Source: an uncultured Faecalibaculum sp. (GTDB taxonomy: Bacteria; Bacillota_I; Bacilli_A; Erysipelotrichales; Erysipelotrichaceae). From it: a DNA stretch of 29,240 bases. Every line of letters starts with the position of its first letter. Positions within the stretch are counted from its first letter, which is position 1. Below are positions 1 through 8,502 of the stretch, in pieces. The notes beneath the pieces were generated by a model. It searched no databases, was not told the DNA's origin, and saw only the letters and a program-made list of their open reading frames with translations. A program made the position numbers and the translations under genes. The stretch lies in the NCBI RefSeq assembly GCF_910588395.1, contig NZ_CAJUPA010000032.1:1-29240 (forward strand). Reading direction: 5' to 3'.

Positions 1-112
1 TTCAGAAACTTTAGAGGTGCTCAGCGACCTCAACAATATTCGGATATTCTTTTTTATACCCGCTGCCCGATTTCAGTCAGGCACCAGATCAGAAAACCCT
101 CCGCAATGTAGC

Positions 113-150
113 AGTAAACCCCCAGGCTGTGTCCGGCCTGGGGGTTTACT
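113..150 (-). terminator. Strong hairpin terminator after the dehydrogenase operon
   Basis: A perfect 15-bp stem (113-127 with 136-150) closes an 8-base loop. The stem is GC-rich in the middle with AAA/TTT toward its ends. It lies 21 bases beyond the stop codon of the 2-hydroxyacid dehydrogenase gene, so it most likely ends the minus-strand operon. The T-run is short in both directions, and the symmetry means it could also stop a plus-strand transcript entering from the left. Nothing else recognisable lies in 1-112. Confidence 0.8.
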
Positions 151-171
151 ATATATATCTGCAGGAGTTTT

Positions 172-1122
172 TTATGGGCGCACCTGATTCTGCCAGGTTC
201 CGGAAAGCCATTTGTCCAGGTTGTCGAACAGGATCTGCGCCCGCTGGTCCATGGATTCCTGTGTATAGTACCCGATGTGCGGGGTCACCAGCAGATTCGG
301 GGCTGACAGCAGCGGCATATCCGGATCCAGCGGCGGTTCTGTATCAAAGACATCCAGAGCGGCGCCGGCAATGGTTCCCTGCTCCAGAGCCTCCACCAGG
401 GCTTCAGTATCCACCACCGGTCCTCTGGCTGTATTGATCAGCAGAGCATCCGGTTTCATCATCTGCAGTTCCCGTCGGGAAATCATATGCCGGGTGGCCT
501 CTGTTAGCGGCGTGTGCAGACTGACGATGTCGGATTGTGTCAGCAGGTCTTCCAGATCCGCTGCTTGGATATCAAAGGCATCATCCGGCTGCGGATGCCG
601 GCGGTATCCAATCGTGCGGGCACCGAAGGCTTTGGCCAGCCTGGCGGTACTGGAGGCAATGTGTCCCGCTCCTGCAAATCCCACGGTTTTGCCTTTCAGA
701 AGTCTGGCCGGCCAGCCGTTTTTTGTCCCTGCTTGCCGGCAGGACCGGGAGGTCTGCGGAATGCTTCGCAGCAGGTCGATCATCAGTCCGATGCAGAGCT
801 CTGCCACAGAGTCCGTGGCATATCCTGAGCAGTTGGAAACCTGAATGCCCTTTTCGCTGGCCTGACGGACCGGAATGTGATCGGTACCAGTAAAAGCCAC
901 ATCGATGTATTTCAGCTTGTCCGCATGGCGGATGGCTTCCCATGGCAGCGGCATATTCGCTGTGAGGATCACATCAGCGTCTTTGACTTCTTCCTGCAGC
1001 TGCTGCAGGTTCTGCGTCTTTTCGAAAGCGGCGAATGTATGTCCCCGGGCTCTGAGTCTGTCTGCATAGACGTTCAGCTGTGCTTCAGAGACATCCAGGG
1101 GTTCCAGAAGAACGATGTGCAT
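172..1122 (-). CDS. D-isomer-specific 2-hydroxyacid dehydrogenase, NAD-binding
   Basis: 316 residues, typical length for the D-2-hydroxyacid dehydrogenase family, which interconverts 2-oxoacids and 2-hydroxyacids with NAD(P)H in the cytoplasm. The Rossmann nucleotide loop appears as GFAGAGHIA near residues 148-156. The family's catalytic trio is visible: Arg233 in NTARGP, Glu262 in DTEPP and His282 in TPHIG. It is the last gene of the long minus-strand operon, 33 bases after the DUF308 gene, with an AGAGAGGA ribosome site ahead of the ATG. The substrate cannot be told from sequence: phosphoglycerate, glyoxylate/hydroxypyruvate and lactate-type enzymes share these motifs. It lacks the C-terminal ACT region of many SerA proteins, so a small 2-oxoacid reductase is the safer reading. 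Confidence 0.88.
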   Translation of the reverse strand: MHIVLLEPLDVSEAQLNVYADRLRARGHTFAAFEKTQNLQQLQEEVKDADVILTANMPLPWEAIRHADKLKYIDVAFTGTDHIPVRQASEKGIQVSNCSGYATDSVAELCIGLMIDLLRSIPQTSRSCRQAGTKNGWPARLLKGKTVGFAGAGHIASSTARLAKAFGARTIGYRRHPQPDDAFDIQAADLEDLLTQSDIVSLHTPLTEATRHMISRRELQMMKPDALLINTARGPVVDTEALVEALEQGTIAGAALDVFDTEPPLDPDMPLLSAPNLLVTPHIGYYTQESMDQRAQILFDNLDKWLSGTWQNQVRP

Positions 1123-1155
1123 GAAATCTGTCCTCTCTTTTGTCTGTTGACTGTA

Positions 1156-2436
1156 TCAGATGGAATCCGGCAGCGGATCCTGTCCGGTCATGGTATGAAT
1201 GGTCCGGGTGATCACCGGAGAACTGGGGCGCAGATACTCTGTCTGCAGAAAATCCAGATAGGTTCCCGGAGAAATGATGCCCCGTATATTCAGAACATCT
1301 GCACCCAGGGCGCCCAGCGCCACATCCGTAAAGGCAGCGCAGTTGTCGCCAAGTGCCCAGTAGGTACGGAATTTTCCGCTTTTGAACTTGTACATTTTGG
1401 CACCGGACCGGAAGTGGAGCCGGCTGGGATAATCCATCTCGAAACGGGAAAACTGGTCATAGCCGTCTGCCCGTTCGATTCTGGTGTACCAGCGGTAGGC
1501 GTTGTCCCGCAGGGCATGGAGTTCCTTTTCCACGGCTTTTTCCTGCTCTTTGTCCAGCAGGATTCCGTATTCGAAAATCGTGTTGTTTTCCACCTGCATC
1601 ATATTCGGGATGTAGTCCTCCACAGCCACATTGAAAAAGACACCATCTCCGATCGTGCCGTTGAGGCGGAAAGAATCAGAATCGTAGTTGCCGTAGGAAT
1701 AGACGACCCCTTTGTAGGCAAAGGAGATGTGGCCGATTTTCTGAAACCCTTTCGGTCCCACGTGAACCATGACCTGCAGCTGGGGTACTGCGCTGGTTTT
1801 CTGTTCCCGGAGAATCACTGGTTCGCCTTTTTTCATGCTGCTGTTGATCTGCTTCAGAAACCAGTCCGGCAGAATGGCGCTCAGCGCCGGCGGCAGCATG
1901 ATTCTCCTGCCCCGTTTCCACCGGTAGTTCCTGCCGCCTCCGGGCAGGGCATCCATGAAGAACCGGAAGCCCATGATCACAAAATAGATGCCGAACAGCT
2001 GCATCAGAAGCGCCGTATCCACATCCGGCGAGAACAGCAGGCTTATGCCAAGCCAGCCATATACCACGGTCAGAAACAGCAGTCCCGTCAGCCGGCTGAG
2101 AAAGCTGTCCTCCAGGTCCAGCACCAGCTGGATGCCGGTGACAATGGCGCTGCAGATCAGATATACCCCGAAAGTCACCCGGATGAACCACTCCGGAAGC
2201 GACTGCCACCGGGAGAGGATCACCACGAAAGACAGGGAGAGAAGTCCGAAGAGCAGATCGGAGATATCCTTTTTGCTGATATACTGCCACAGCTGATACA
2301 GCGTGTTGAAAAAGCACACAAACAGCGCCAGGTCCAGAATCAGATCATAGATGTTTTCCGGCAGCAGCACCAGCACAGCCCCGAGAACGCACAGGATCAG
2401 TCCGATGACCAGGTTGAACGAACGGCTGTGATTCAT
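1156..2436 (-). CDS. DUF308-like membrane protein with permuted papain-like (NlpC/P60-type) C-terminal domain
   Basis: 426 residues in two parts. Residues 1-165 hold about six hydrophobic segments in the pattern of DUF308/HdeD-type membrane domains. From about residue 215 a soluble domain begins. It contains GHISFAYKG with His236 and, 130 residues later, GDNCAAF with Cys366. A histidine strand preceding a cysteine helix is the order of the circularly permuted papain-like fold (permuted NlpC/P60, DUF4105-like). Such enzymes are cysteine peptidases, amidases or acyltransferases acting on peptidoglycan or lipids. The start ATG overlaps the thiN stop as ATGA, so it is translationally coupled. Which side of the membrane carries the catalytic domain is not clear. 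The fold assignment is by motif only, and no substrate can be named. Confidence 0.6.
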   Translation of the reverse strand: MNHSRSFNLVIGLILCVLGAVLVLLPENIYDLILDLALFVCFFNTLYQLWQYISKKDISDLLFGLLSLSFVVILSRWQSLPEWFIRVTFGVYLICSAIVTGIQLVLDLEDSFLSRLTGLLFLTVVYGWLGISLLFSPDVDTALLMQLFGIYFVIMGFRFFMDALPGGGRNYRWKRGRRIMLPPALSAILPDWFLKQINSSMKKGEPVILREQKTSAVPQLQVMVHVGPKGFQKIGHISFAYKGVVYSYGNYDSDSFRLNGTIGDGVFFNVAVEDYIPNMMQVENNTIFEYGILLDKEQEKAVEKELHALRDNAYRWYTRIERADGYDQFSRFEMDYPSRLHFRSGAKMYKFKSGKFRTYWALGDNCAAFTDVALGALGADVLNIRGIISPGTYLDFLQTEYLRPSSPVITRTIHTMTGQDPLPDSI

Positions 2437-3050
2437 GGCAGATTCGACTCGGCCAGAAGAACCTTTCCGGAATGGACGACAATGGTCCCTTCCCGGTGTC
2501 CTTCGGCCACTTCGTTGGACAGGGTGTATATATCTGCCGGTGTGATGTTCCGTCTGGAAAGAGGATACTTCATGTTCTCCAGCGTGATGCAGGAAGGTTC
2601 CAGCGCGAACAGGGATATGTGTTTCCAGTCACTGCTCACGGTATGGCTGCCGGGCTGCAGCAGCCGCATCTGCTGGTGATCGTCCTGCAGGATCAGATCC
2701 GGATATGACCAGCTCAGAAGCCGGATATTGGCCAGGGTATGGTCGATCCGTCCCGAGAGGGATCCTGCCAGAATGATGGGTGCATATCCCAGACGGATCC
2801 CCTCTTCGATGGCCAGCTGAGAATCGGATTCATTCTTTTCTGCGGGAAAGGACAGAATCCTGCAGCCTACCGGCAGACTGTCCGGCTGGAGCGGCTGCTT
2901 CAGCGAATCGAAATCGCCGCAGGCAAAAACAGGTGTTATGCCTGCGGCCCCGAGAATCTCCAGACCGCCGTCCACTGCTGCATAATCCGCATCTTCCCAT
3001 TGAGGCAGAGCGGTGGCAGTCGGCGTGACAAGAATCAGGGGTTTATTCAT
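2433..3050 (-). CDS. thiN: Thiamine pyrophosphokinase
   Basis: 205 residues. The enzyme transfers diphosphate from ATP to thiamine, giving thiamine diphosphate. Family landmarks are VDGG near residue 27, CGDFDS, KNESDSQLA and the GSLSGRIDH stretch that forms the thiamine site. The usual T-D of the K-N-x-T-D motif is S-D here, a mild change. The reading frame stays open further upstream, but that part overlaps rpe in another frame. The ATG at 3050 gives the family N-terminus (MNKPLILVTP) and an 8-base overlap with the rpe stop. The neighbours rpe and rsgA upstream match the conserved Bacillota order. Confidence 0.9.
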   Translation of the reverse strand: MNKPLILVTPTATALPQWEDADYAAVDGGLEILGAAGITPVFACGDFDSLKQPLQPDSLPVGCRILSFPAEKNESDSQLAIEEGIRLGYAPIILAGSLSGRIDHTLANIRLLSWSYPDLILQDDHQQMRLLQPGSHTVSSDWKHISLFALEPSCITLENMKYPLSRRNITPADIYTLSNEVAEGHREGTIVVHSGKVLLAESNLP

Positions 3051-3705
3051 GGAGCATGGCAGTGGTTTTGCTCTCCAGATTGCCGGAGAACAGCCAGGAA
3101 CCGGCAACCAGCGTGTCCACGCCTGCCTGGACAGCCTGTGGCCAGGTGTTCTCATTGATGCCGCCATCGATCTCGATGCGGTAGTCCAGATCTCTGCTGT
3201 TTCTCTGATCAGCCAGCCACCGCACTTTGTCCAGCTGATCTTCCATGAAGGACTGTCCGCCAAATCCCGGTTCCACGCTCATGACCAGAACCAGATCTGC
3301 GTGCGGCAGACAGGAGGCAAACCCTTCAATGGGAGTCCCGGGTTTCACGCTGAATCCGGCGCGCAGACCCTGACTGCGGATTTCTTCCAGCAGCGCATTC
3401 ACCGCATCAGGGTTGTTGTTCAGCGCTTCTGTATGGAAAGTGATCAAATCCGCACCGGCTTTCCGGAAGGGGCCGAGCCATCTGGCGGGGTCGGTGGTCA
3501 TGAGATGTACATCCAGGACACCGGAGAATTTTTTCCGCATCCCTTTCAGGATATCCGGACCGAAGGTCAGATTCGGAACGAAATGTCCGTCCATCACATC
3601 AAAGTGGAGCCAGTCAGCCTGACTGTTTTCCAGCATATCCAGGGAAGCCCCTGTATCAGAATAATCCATGGACAGCACCGAGGGTGCCACAGCCCGTTTA
3701 TGCAT
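3043..3705 (-). CDS. rpe: Ribulose-phosphate 3-epimerase
   Basis: 220 residues, the usual size for this TIM-barrel enzyme, which interconverts D-ribulose-5-phosphate and D-xylulose-5-phosphate in the pentose phosphate pathway. The N-terminal APSVLSMDY, the HFDVMDGHFVPN metal/substrate segment, DVHLM, MSVEPGFGGQ and IDGGIN are all intact. It starts 5 bases after rsgA, and its AGGAGG ribosome site lies within the last codons of rsgA. Its 3' end overlaps thiN by 8 bases. The product would join the D-xylulose-5-phosphate pool also expected from the AraD-like enzyme of the neighbouring PTS operon. Confidence 0.96.
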   Translation of the reverse strand: MHKRAVAPSVLSMDYSDTGASLDMLENSQADWLHFDVMDGHFVPNLTFGPDILKGMRKKFSGVLDVHLMTTDPARWLGPFRKAGADLITFHTEALNNNPDAVNALLEEIRSQGLRAGFSVKPGTPIEGFASCLPHADLVLVMSVEPGFGGQSFMEDQLDKVRWLADQRNSRDLDYRIEIDGGINENTWPQAVQAGVDTLVAGSWLFSGNLESKTTAMLHE

Positions 3706-3710
3706 CTCTG

Positions 3711-4574
3711 TTACCTCCTGTTTGTTTCTTCCTGTCTGAGATATTTGTAGTCTTCGTAGAGGGATTGCGGAATCTTGCCTTCAGAGACTGCAGCCTTCAC
3801 GGCGCAGTCCGGTTCGTTGACATGCCGGCAGTCCGAAAACCGGCACTCTCCGATCCAGGGAGCAAATGCGGTGATTTTCCGGTCGAGTTCCGAAAGATCC
3901 AGCCGGGTAAAGTCCAGACTGGAAAACCCCGGCGTATCCGCCACCAGGCCGCCTGCGACTTCATGCAGTTCGCAGTGCCGTGTGGTGTGTTTGCCCCGGC
4001 CCAGCGCTTTGGAAATCTCCTGGGTGCGAAGCTGAAACGCCGGATCCAGCCGGTTCAGCAGACTGCTTTTCCCTGCTCCGGACTGACCGCAGAGCACCGA
4101 GGTCCTTCCCTTGAGAATGGAGGCCAGTTCTTCATCTCCGGAACCCGGGCAGCTTTCCAGAACCTGATACCCGCTGCGCCGGTATTCCTCCAGGAGGCTG
4201 CGGATGGATGCCAGTTCTTTGGAAGGAACCAGATCGGTCTTGGTCAGCAGAATGACCGGACGTACATTTGCCAGTTCCACCAGAAACAGAAGCCGGTCCA
4301 GCAGCCGGGGGGAAAAATCCGGATCCTTGCAGGAGGTGACCACCAGAGCCTGATCCACATTGGCGGTTCTTGGCCGCAGCAGTTCATTGGTTCTGGGCGC
4401 GATTTCTTCAATCCGCCAGGAATCCTGGACCTGGCTGACCCGGACGTGGTCCCCCACCACCGGCTTCCGGTCCCGGCGGAGTTTTCCCGCGGGGACAGCT
4501 GTGATCTGTCCCAGGGCAGTCTGTACGGTATACTGACTGGAAATGATTTTTATGACAGTTCCATCCTGCTCCAT
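3711..4574 (-). CDS. rsgA: Small ribosomal subunit biogenesis GTPase RsgA (YloQ/CpgA)
   Basis: 287 residues. RsgA is a circularly permuted GTPase that binds the 30S subunit late in its maturation. The sequence shows an N-terminal OB-fold (about 1-70). The G motifs follow in permuted order: TKTD (G4), GQSGAGKS (G1) and DTPGFSS (G3). A C-terminal zinc-binding segment CRFSDCRH...C follows. RsgA proteins of Bacillota are known targets of the PrkC kinase encoded just upstream. The gene is separated from prkC by 75 bases, with AGGAAGG as ribosome site, and is followed closely by rpe. Confidence 0.95.
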   Translation of the reverse strand: MEQDGTVIKIISSQYTVQTALGQITAVPAGKLRRDRKPVVGDHVRVSQVQDSWRIEEIAPRTNELLRPRTANVDQALVVTSCKDPDFSPRLLDRLLFLVELANVRPVILLTKTDLVPSKELASIRSLLEEYRRSGYQVLESCPGSGDEELASILKGRTSVLCGQSGAGKSSLLNRLDPAFQLRTQEISKALGRGKHTTRHCELHEVAGGLVADTPGFSSLDFTRLDLSELDRKITAFAPWIGECRFSDCRHVNEPDCAVKAAVSEGKIPQSLYEDYKYLRQEETNRR

Positions 4575-4649
4575 GTATTGTCCTTCCTGTCTGTTTGTGC
4601 TTCCTGATCCGGTATGCAGAACAGTGAAACAGGGGCCGGTCTTCCTGTC

Positions 4650-6293
4650 TCAGTAATACAGCGTGATGACACTGTCTGTACCCTCCTGTGTATAGACCGA
4701 TCCCACCGGCGGATCCACCCGCACCACTGTAGTCCCCTGACCATACTGCTGCCGGGTGATCACTGCCGCTCCCTGATCGTTCAGCAGCCGCTTGGCCGCG
4801 TCCACATCCATGCCGATCAGCTCCGGCGAAATGGTGATGGACGGATATTCGCTGATCACCAGCGTCATGTGATTCTGCTCCTCCGGATCCACCCGGCTGC
4901 CCGGGATCAGCTCATTCTGTTCCAGAACGATACCCGGATTTGTATTCGGTTCTCCCCGGTAGACCACATCCAGAACCACATTCACGCCATGAGCTTCCAG
5001 GTCCTCCCGAACATCCTCCAGCGTACCGCCGGTGTAGTCAGGAATCAGAAAACTGGGTCCCTTGGACAGTGTCAGAACCAGCGGTGAATCCTGTGCCACC
5101 ACCCGGCCCGCATTCACCGACTGGGAAATGACACGTCCCTTCTCCAGCGAGTCGTCCACTTTGTATTCAAATGTCACCCTGTCCGGATCGAAGCTGGCAT
5201 CGGCCAGGGTGGCAAGGGCTTCATCCTGGGTCTGTCCCAAGGTGCTGGGCATGGTCTGATAACCCAGAAAGCCCGGAATCCGCAGCAGACCGGTGGCAGA
5301 ACCTGCAAAAAGAACCAGCAGGAAAAGCACCACACCGGCCAGAATGCCCATACCGATGCCCTTGGCCCTGGACAGGGCTTTTTTCTTCGTCCCGGCTGGC
5401 TTTGGCCTGGGTTCATTTCTTCCCTTCAGGTCCAGCGTGACGGTCTTCAGATGTAAAGGGGCTTCCTGGGCCCTTGCGGGTGACAGACAGGTATTCAGAT
5501 CCTGCACCATGTCACGGGCTGTGGCATACCGTTCCGCCGGGTCTTTGGCGGCTGCCCGGATCACAATGTTCTCCACGGCCTGCGGGATGTCCGGATTGAA
5601 TTTCCGGCAGGACGGCAGTTCGCTGCGCAGGTGCTGTACCGCAATCTCCGTGGGAGAAGCTCCTTTGAAAGGAACATCTCCGGTCAGCAGTTCATAGAAC
5701 ACGATACCCAGAGAATAGATGTCGATTTTCGGATCCGGTTCCTTGCCCTGAGCCTGTTCCGGTGCCAGATAGTGGGCACTTCCCATGACGGCGTTGTTCC
5801 AGGTCAGCTGCACTGAATCATTGGCCACCGCAATGCCGAAATCGGTGATTTTGACCGTCCCATCATCCTTGATCAGCACATTCTGGGGCTTGATGTCCCG
5901 GTGAATGATGTGGTGTTCATGAGCATGACTCACGGCACTGGTCAGCTGCTTCATAATGGCGACAGCTTCCGGCACATCCAGAGCTCCCCGCTGGGCCACC
6001 AGCTGCTTGAGAGTTCTGCCGCGGACGAATTCCATCACAATGTAATGAAGACCGTCAGCCTCTCCCACATCGTAGATATCAATGATGTTTGGATGGGAGA
6101 GCTTGCTGGCGGCATAGGCTTCCCGCTGAAAGCGCACCAGTGTCATGGGGTCATCGGAGAGCTTCGAGCGCAGGACCTTCACCGCCACAATGCGGTTGAG
6201 GATGGTGTCGAAGGCTTTGTACACATCCGCCATGCCGCCCTGCCCGATCAGCGCAATGATGGTGTAGCGGTTCGCTACTTCTTTGATCAGCAC
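4650..6293 (-). CDS. prkC: PASTA-domain Ser/Thr protein kinase (PrkC/StkP type)
   Basis: 547 residues. The N-terminal Hanks kinase domain has the glycine loop at 17-24, Lys39, HRDIKPQN with Asp133 and DFG with Asp151. A linker of about 50 residues leads to one membrane segment near 312-336. About three extracellular PASTA repeats follow to the C-terminus and are expected to sense muropeptides or lipid II. The protein is shorter than the roughly 650-residue Bacillus PrkC. The start is GTG at 6293, overlapping the prpC stop by 7 bases, with GGGAG about 12 bases upstream. Pairing with the PP2C phosphatase just before it is the standard arrangement controlling cell-wall and growth signalling. Confidence 0.95.
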   Translation of the reverse strand: MLIKEVANRYTIIALIGQGGMADVYKAFDTILNRIVAVKVLRSKLSDDPMTLVRFQREAYAASKLSHPNIIDIYDVGEADGLHYIVMEFVRGRTLKQLVAQRGALDVPEAVAIMKQLTSAVSHAHEHHIIHRDIKPQNVLIKDDGTVKITDFGIAVANDSVQLTWNNAVMGSAHYLAPEQAQGKEPDPKIDIYSLGIVFYELLTGDVPFKGASPTEIAVQHLRSELPSCRKFNPDIPQAVENIVIRAAAKDPAERYATARDMVQDLNTCLSPARAQEAPLHLKTVTLDLKGRNEPRPKPAGTKKKALSRAKGIGMGILAGVVLFLLVLFAGSATGLLRIPGFLGYQTMPSTLGQTQDEALATLADASFDPDRVTFEYKVDDSLEKGRVISQSVNAGRVVAQDSPLVLTLSKGPSFLIPDYTGGTLEDVREDLEAHGVNVVLDVVYRGEPNTNPGIVLEQNELIPGSRVDPEEQNHMTLVISEYPSITISPELIGMDVDAAKRLLNDQGAAVITRQQYGQGTTVVRVDPPVGSVYTQEGTDSVITLYY

Positions 6294-7075
6294 GGAAAAT
6301 CTTTCTCCCTGCGGGTTTCTTTCTCCAGCCGATGTTCAAAGACAGGCTCCTGCTCCAGCAGGATCACCGTGACATTGTCCAGGCCGCCGGCTTCATTGGC
6401 CCGTTCCACCAGAATCCGGGATTTCTGATCCGGGGTGAAAATCGGATCCTGAATCACCTTTTCGATTTCTTCCTGGGGGACATAGCCGTGCAGACCATCG
6501 CTGCATACCAGCAGCTGTTTCCAGGTGGATTCTATTTTGTCCACATCGATCCGGAACACCCGCCATACCCCAAGGGCATTTGTCAGGGTGTTTCTCTGGC
6601 TGTGGGTTCTGGCTTCTTCCGGAGTGATCCGGTTTTCCCGCACCAGCTGGGCGATGACGCTGTGGTCTTCTGTCATCTGTGTCAGTCCGTCATCATAAAA
6701 GGCATAGAGGCGGGAGTCCCCCACATTGAAAATATAGGTCCCCAGCCGGCAGATGAGAACGCCCACCGCTGTGGTGCCCATTCCCCGCACCTTTTTGCTT
6801 TTCATGGACCGGTTGTAAATCTGGTCATTGGCTTTGTGCAGGACTTCCCGCAGCCAGCTGTCCACTTCGTAATCGTGGCTGAATTCCGGACCCTTGCGGA
6901 ATGCATCCCCCAGGGTCCGCACAGCAATCCGGCTGGCTTCTTCTCCGGCGGCGCTGCCGCCGATTCCGTCACAGACCACAGCCAGTGTGTCGTTGTGCCG
7001 GTTGGTCATGGTCAGGTAACTGTCTTCGTTGACGGGGCGCACTTTCCCCGGGTCGGTACGGCCTGAGATGATCAT
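6287..7075 (-). CDS. prpC: PP2C-type Ser/Thr phosphatase (PrpC/Stp)
   Basis: 262 residues, standard length. It is a metal-dependent phosphatase that reverses PrkC phosphorylation. The PP2C motifs occur in order: NED with Asp18, CDGIGG with Asp36-Gly37, GTTAVG, NVGDSR, TEDHS, CSDGLHGY and GGLDNVT. The ATG overlaps the rlmN stop as ATGA, and the stop overlaps the prkC GTG. The three genes are therefore translationally coupled, which would keep phosphatase and kinase levels in step. Confidence 0.96.
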   Translation of the reverse strand: MIISGRTDPGKVRPVNEDSYLTMTNRHNDTLAVVCDGIGGSAAGEEASRIAVRTLGDAFRKGPEFSHDYEVDSWLREVLHKANDQIYNRSMKSKKVRGMGTTAVGVLICRLGTYIFNVGDSRLYAFYDDGLTQMTEDHSVIAQLVRENRITPEEARTHSQRNTLTNALGVWRVFRIDVDKIESTWKQLLVCSDGLHGYVPQEEIEKVIQDPIFTPDQKSRILVERANEAGGLDNVTVILLEQEPVFEHRLEKETRREKDFPC

Positions 7076-8115
7076 TGACCTGTTCCTTTCCTCACTTCCT
7101 TGATCCGCAGCTGCCCGCAGGCAGCATCGATGTCGCCACCGTGTTCCTTCCGGATCGTGCAGCGCACACCTTCTTTCATCAGAAGGTCATAGAATTTCAT
7201 GGCTTCTTCCCGGTTCACGCTCCGGAACCCGTGTTCATCCACAGAATTGTAGGGAATGAGATTGACGTAGGCTGTCATGCCCTTCAGAAACTGCGCCAGC
7301 TGCCGGGCGTGTTCCGGTTTGTCATTCACGCCCTTGAGTAGAATGTACTCGAAGGTGAGCTTCCGGTTGTTCTCTTTGCAGTAATACTCCAGGGCTTTTT
7401 TCAGTTCCGACAGCGGATAGGCCCGGTTCACAGGCATCAGTTTGGAACGCAGTTCATCGTTGGGTGCATGCAGGGAAATGGCCAGATTGTACTGGGGATG
7501 CATGTTGGCGAATTCATAGATTTTCGGCACGATGCCGCAGGTGGAAATGGTGATGTGCCGTGCACCGATGGCCAGCCCCCGGTCATGGTTCACCGTCCGG
7601 ATGAACCGGAGCACGTTGTCAAAATTGTCGAAGGGTTCGCCGGTTCCCATCACCACGATGTGAGACACCCGTTCCTCGCTGCCCAGATACTCCTGGACGG
7701 CCATGACCTGGGCCACCATTTCTCCGCTGGTCAGGTCCCGCTTCTTCTTTGTCAGTCCCGAAGCGCAGAAAGCGCAGCCCATGTTGCAGCCCACCTGGCT
7801 GCTGACACAGACAGAATTGCCATAGTCAAACCGCATCAGCACACTTTCCAGCAATGCGCCGTCTCTGGTGCGGAAGAGAAACTTGACCGTACCATCCTTC
7901 GATTCCTGTTTCCGGACCAGTTCCAGCGGAGAAAAATCATAGTTTTCCTTCAGGACTTCCCTGGTCTCTTTGGACAGGTTTGTCATATCGTCAAAACTTT
8001 TCACACGGTCCCGGTACAGCCACTGAAAAATCTGCTGTCCCCGGAATTTCTTCCAGCCATGGTCCAGGGCTGCCTGCTCCATCTGTTCATAGTCAAGATT
8101 GTAAATGCTGTTCAT
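7072..8115 (-). CDS. rlmN: 23S rRNA (adenine2503-C2)-methyltransferase, radical SAM
   Basis: 347 residues. RlmN methylates C2 of A2503 in 23S rRNA (and A37 of some tRNAs) by radical SAM chemistry. The cluster motif is C110-x3-C114-x2-C117 in CNMGCAFC. The C-terminal catalytic cysteine is Cys333 in DIDAACGQL, and FRGQQIFQWLY marks the N-terminal accessory domain. The frame is open about 60 codons further upstream, but the ATG at 8115 has a GGGAGG ribosome site 7 bases away and gives the family N-terminus. It is the first gene of the minus-strand operon that runs to 172. In many relatives it directly follows rsmB, whereas here a PTS operon lies between them. Confidence 0.96.
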   Translation of the reverse strand: MNSIYNLDYEQMEQAALDHGWKKFRGQQIFQWLYRDRVKSFDDMTNLSKETREVLKENYDFSPLELVRKQESKDGTVKFLFRTRDGALLESVLMRFDYGNSVCVSSQVGCNMGCAFCASGLTKKKRDLTSGEMVAQVMAVQEYLGSEERVSHIVVMGTGEPFDNFDNVLRFIRTVNHDRGLAIGARHITISTCGIVPKIYEFANMHPQYNLAISLHAPNDELRSKLMPVNRAYPLSELKKALEYYCKENNRKLTFEYILLKGVNDKPEHARQLAQFLKGMTAYVNLIPYNSVDEHGFRSVNREEAMKFYDLLMKEGVRCTIRKEHGGDIDAACGQLRIKEVRKGTGQ

Positions 8116-8169
8116 GACATACCTCCCGGTCCAGGAACCAGCTGTTCCGGCGCCTTTTTCAACCTGTTC

Positions 8170-8175
8170 ATTATA
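8170..8175 (-). promoter_or_regulatory. Possible proximal -10 box for rlmN operon
   Basis: A perfect TATAAT on the minus strand lies 55 bases before the rlmN ATG and would give a leader of roughly 48 bases. No good -35 hexamer is present at 17 bases. The segment between the two candidate promoters also carries an inverted pair (8186-8194 with 8282-8290, 9 bp). Confidence 0.35.
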
Positions 8176-8291
8176 CCGCAGGAATCCGGTACAGAGGCAG
8201 AGATTGCAGAACAGCTGCCGGGTCTGCCTTCCTGTGCACCGATTCTGTGTTTCGCTGACTCTGCGCGGACTGTCAGAGAGACTGTACCGGT

Positions 8292-8320
8292 ATTGTAACA
8301 ATATGATAATCAGTCAACAA
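8292..8320 (-). promoter_or_regulatory. Candidate distal promoter of rlmN operon
   Basis: Minus strand TTGTTG (8315-8320) and TACAAT (8292-8297) are separated by exactly 17 bases in an AT-rich patch. The predicted start near 8285 leaves a leader of about 170 bases before rlmN. It lies just downstream of the PTS operon terminator, where a promoter is needed if the old operon has been split. Confidence 0.5.
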
Positions 8321-8417
8321 CTGCCGATCCCCCTTCTATCCGGTTTATGTATGACGGATCCGCTGGCTTAGCCACTTACGGTACAGCAGTCGCCGGATCC
8401 TGCTTTACTGCCGCAGT

Positions 8418-8455
8418 AAAAAAAGCAGCAGCCGGTCTCAGTCGGGTGCTGCTGC
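8418..8455 (-). terminator. Rho-independent terminator of the PTS operon
   Basis: Minus strand stem GCAGCAGC (8448-8455) with 8425-8432 is followed by seven T (8424-8418). It lies about 47 bases after the stop of the PRD regulator gene. Just beyond it, TTTACTG-ccg-CAGTAAA (8404-8420) forms a second small hairpin sharing the A/T run. Confidence 0.75.
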
Positions 8456-8502
8456 CATGATCTGATGAATCTGCAAATCCGGCCGGAAGCGCTGCCACAG
8501 CC

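Noticed and set aside
877..2679. 600-codon open frame on the plus strand
   Set aside because: It is antisense to the dehydrogenase, DUF308 and thiN genes, has a composition rich in Gln/His/Arg without domains, and has no ribosome site. Minus-strand codon choice in GC-rich genes leaves few stops in the complement.
3051..3263. N-terminal extension of the thiamine pyrophosphokinase frame
   Set aside because: It overlaps rpe in another frame and does not resemble the family. The ATG at 3050 gives the expected N-terminus.
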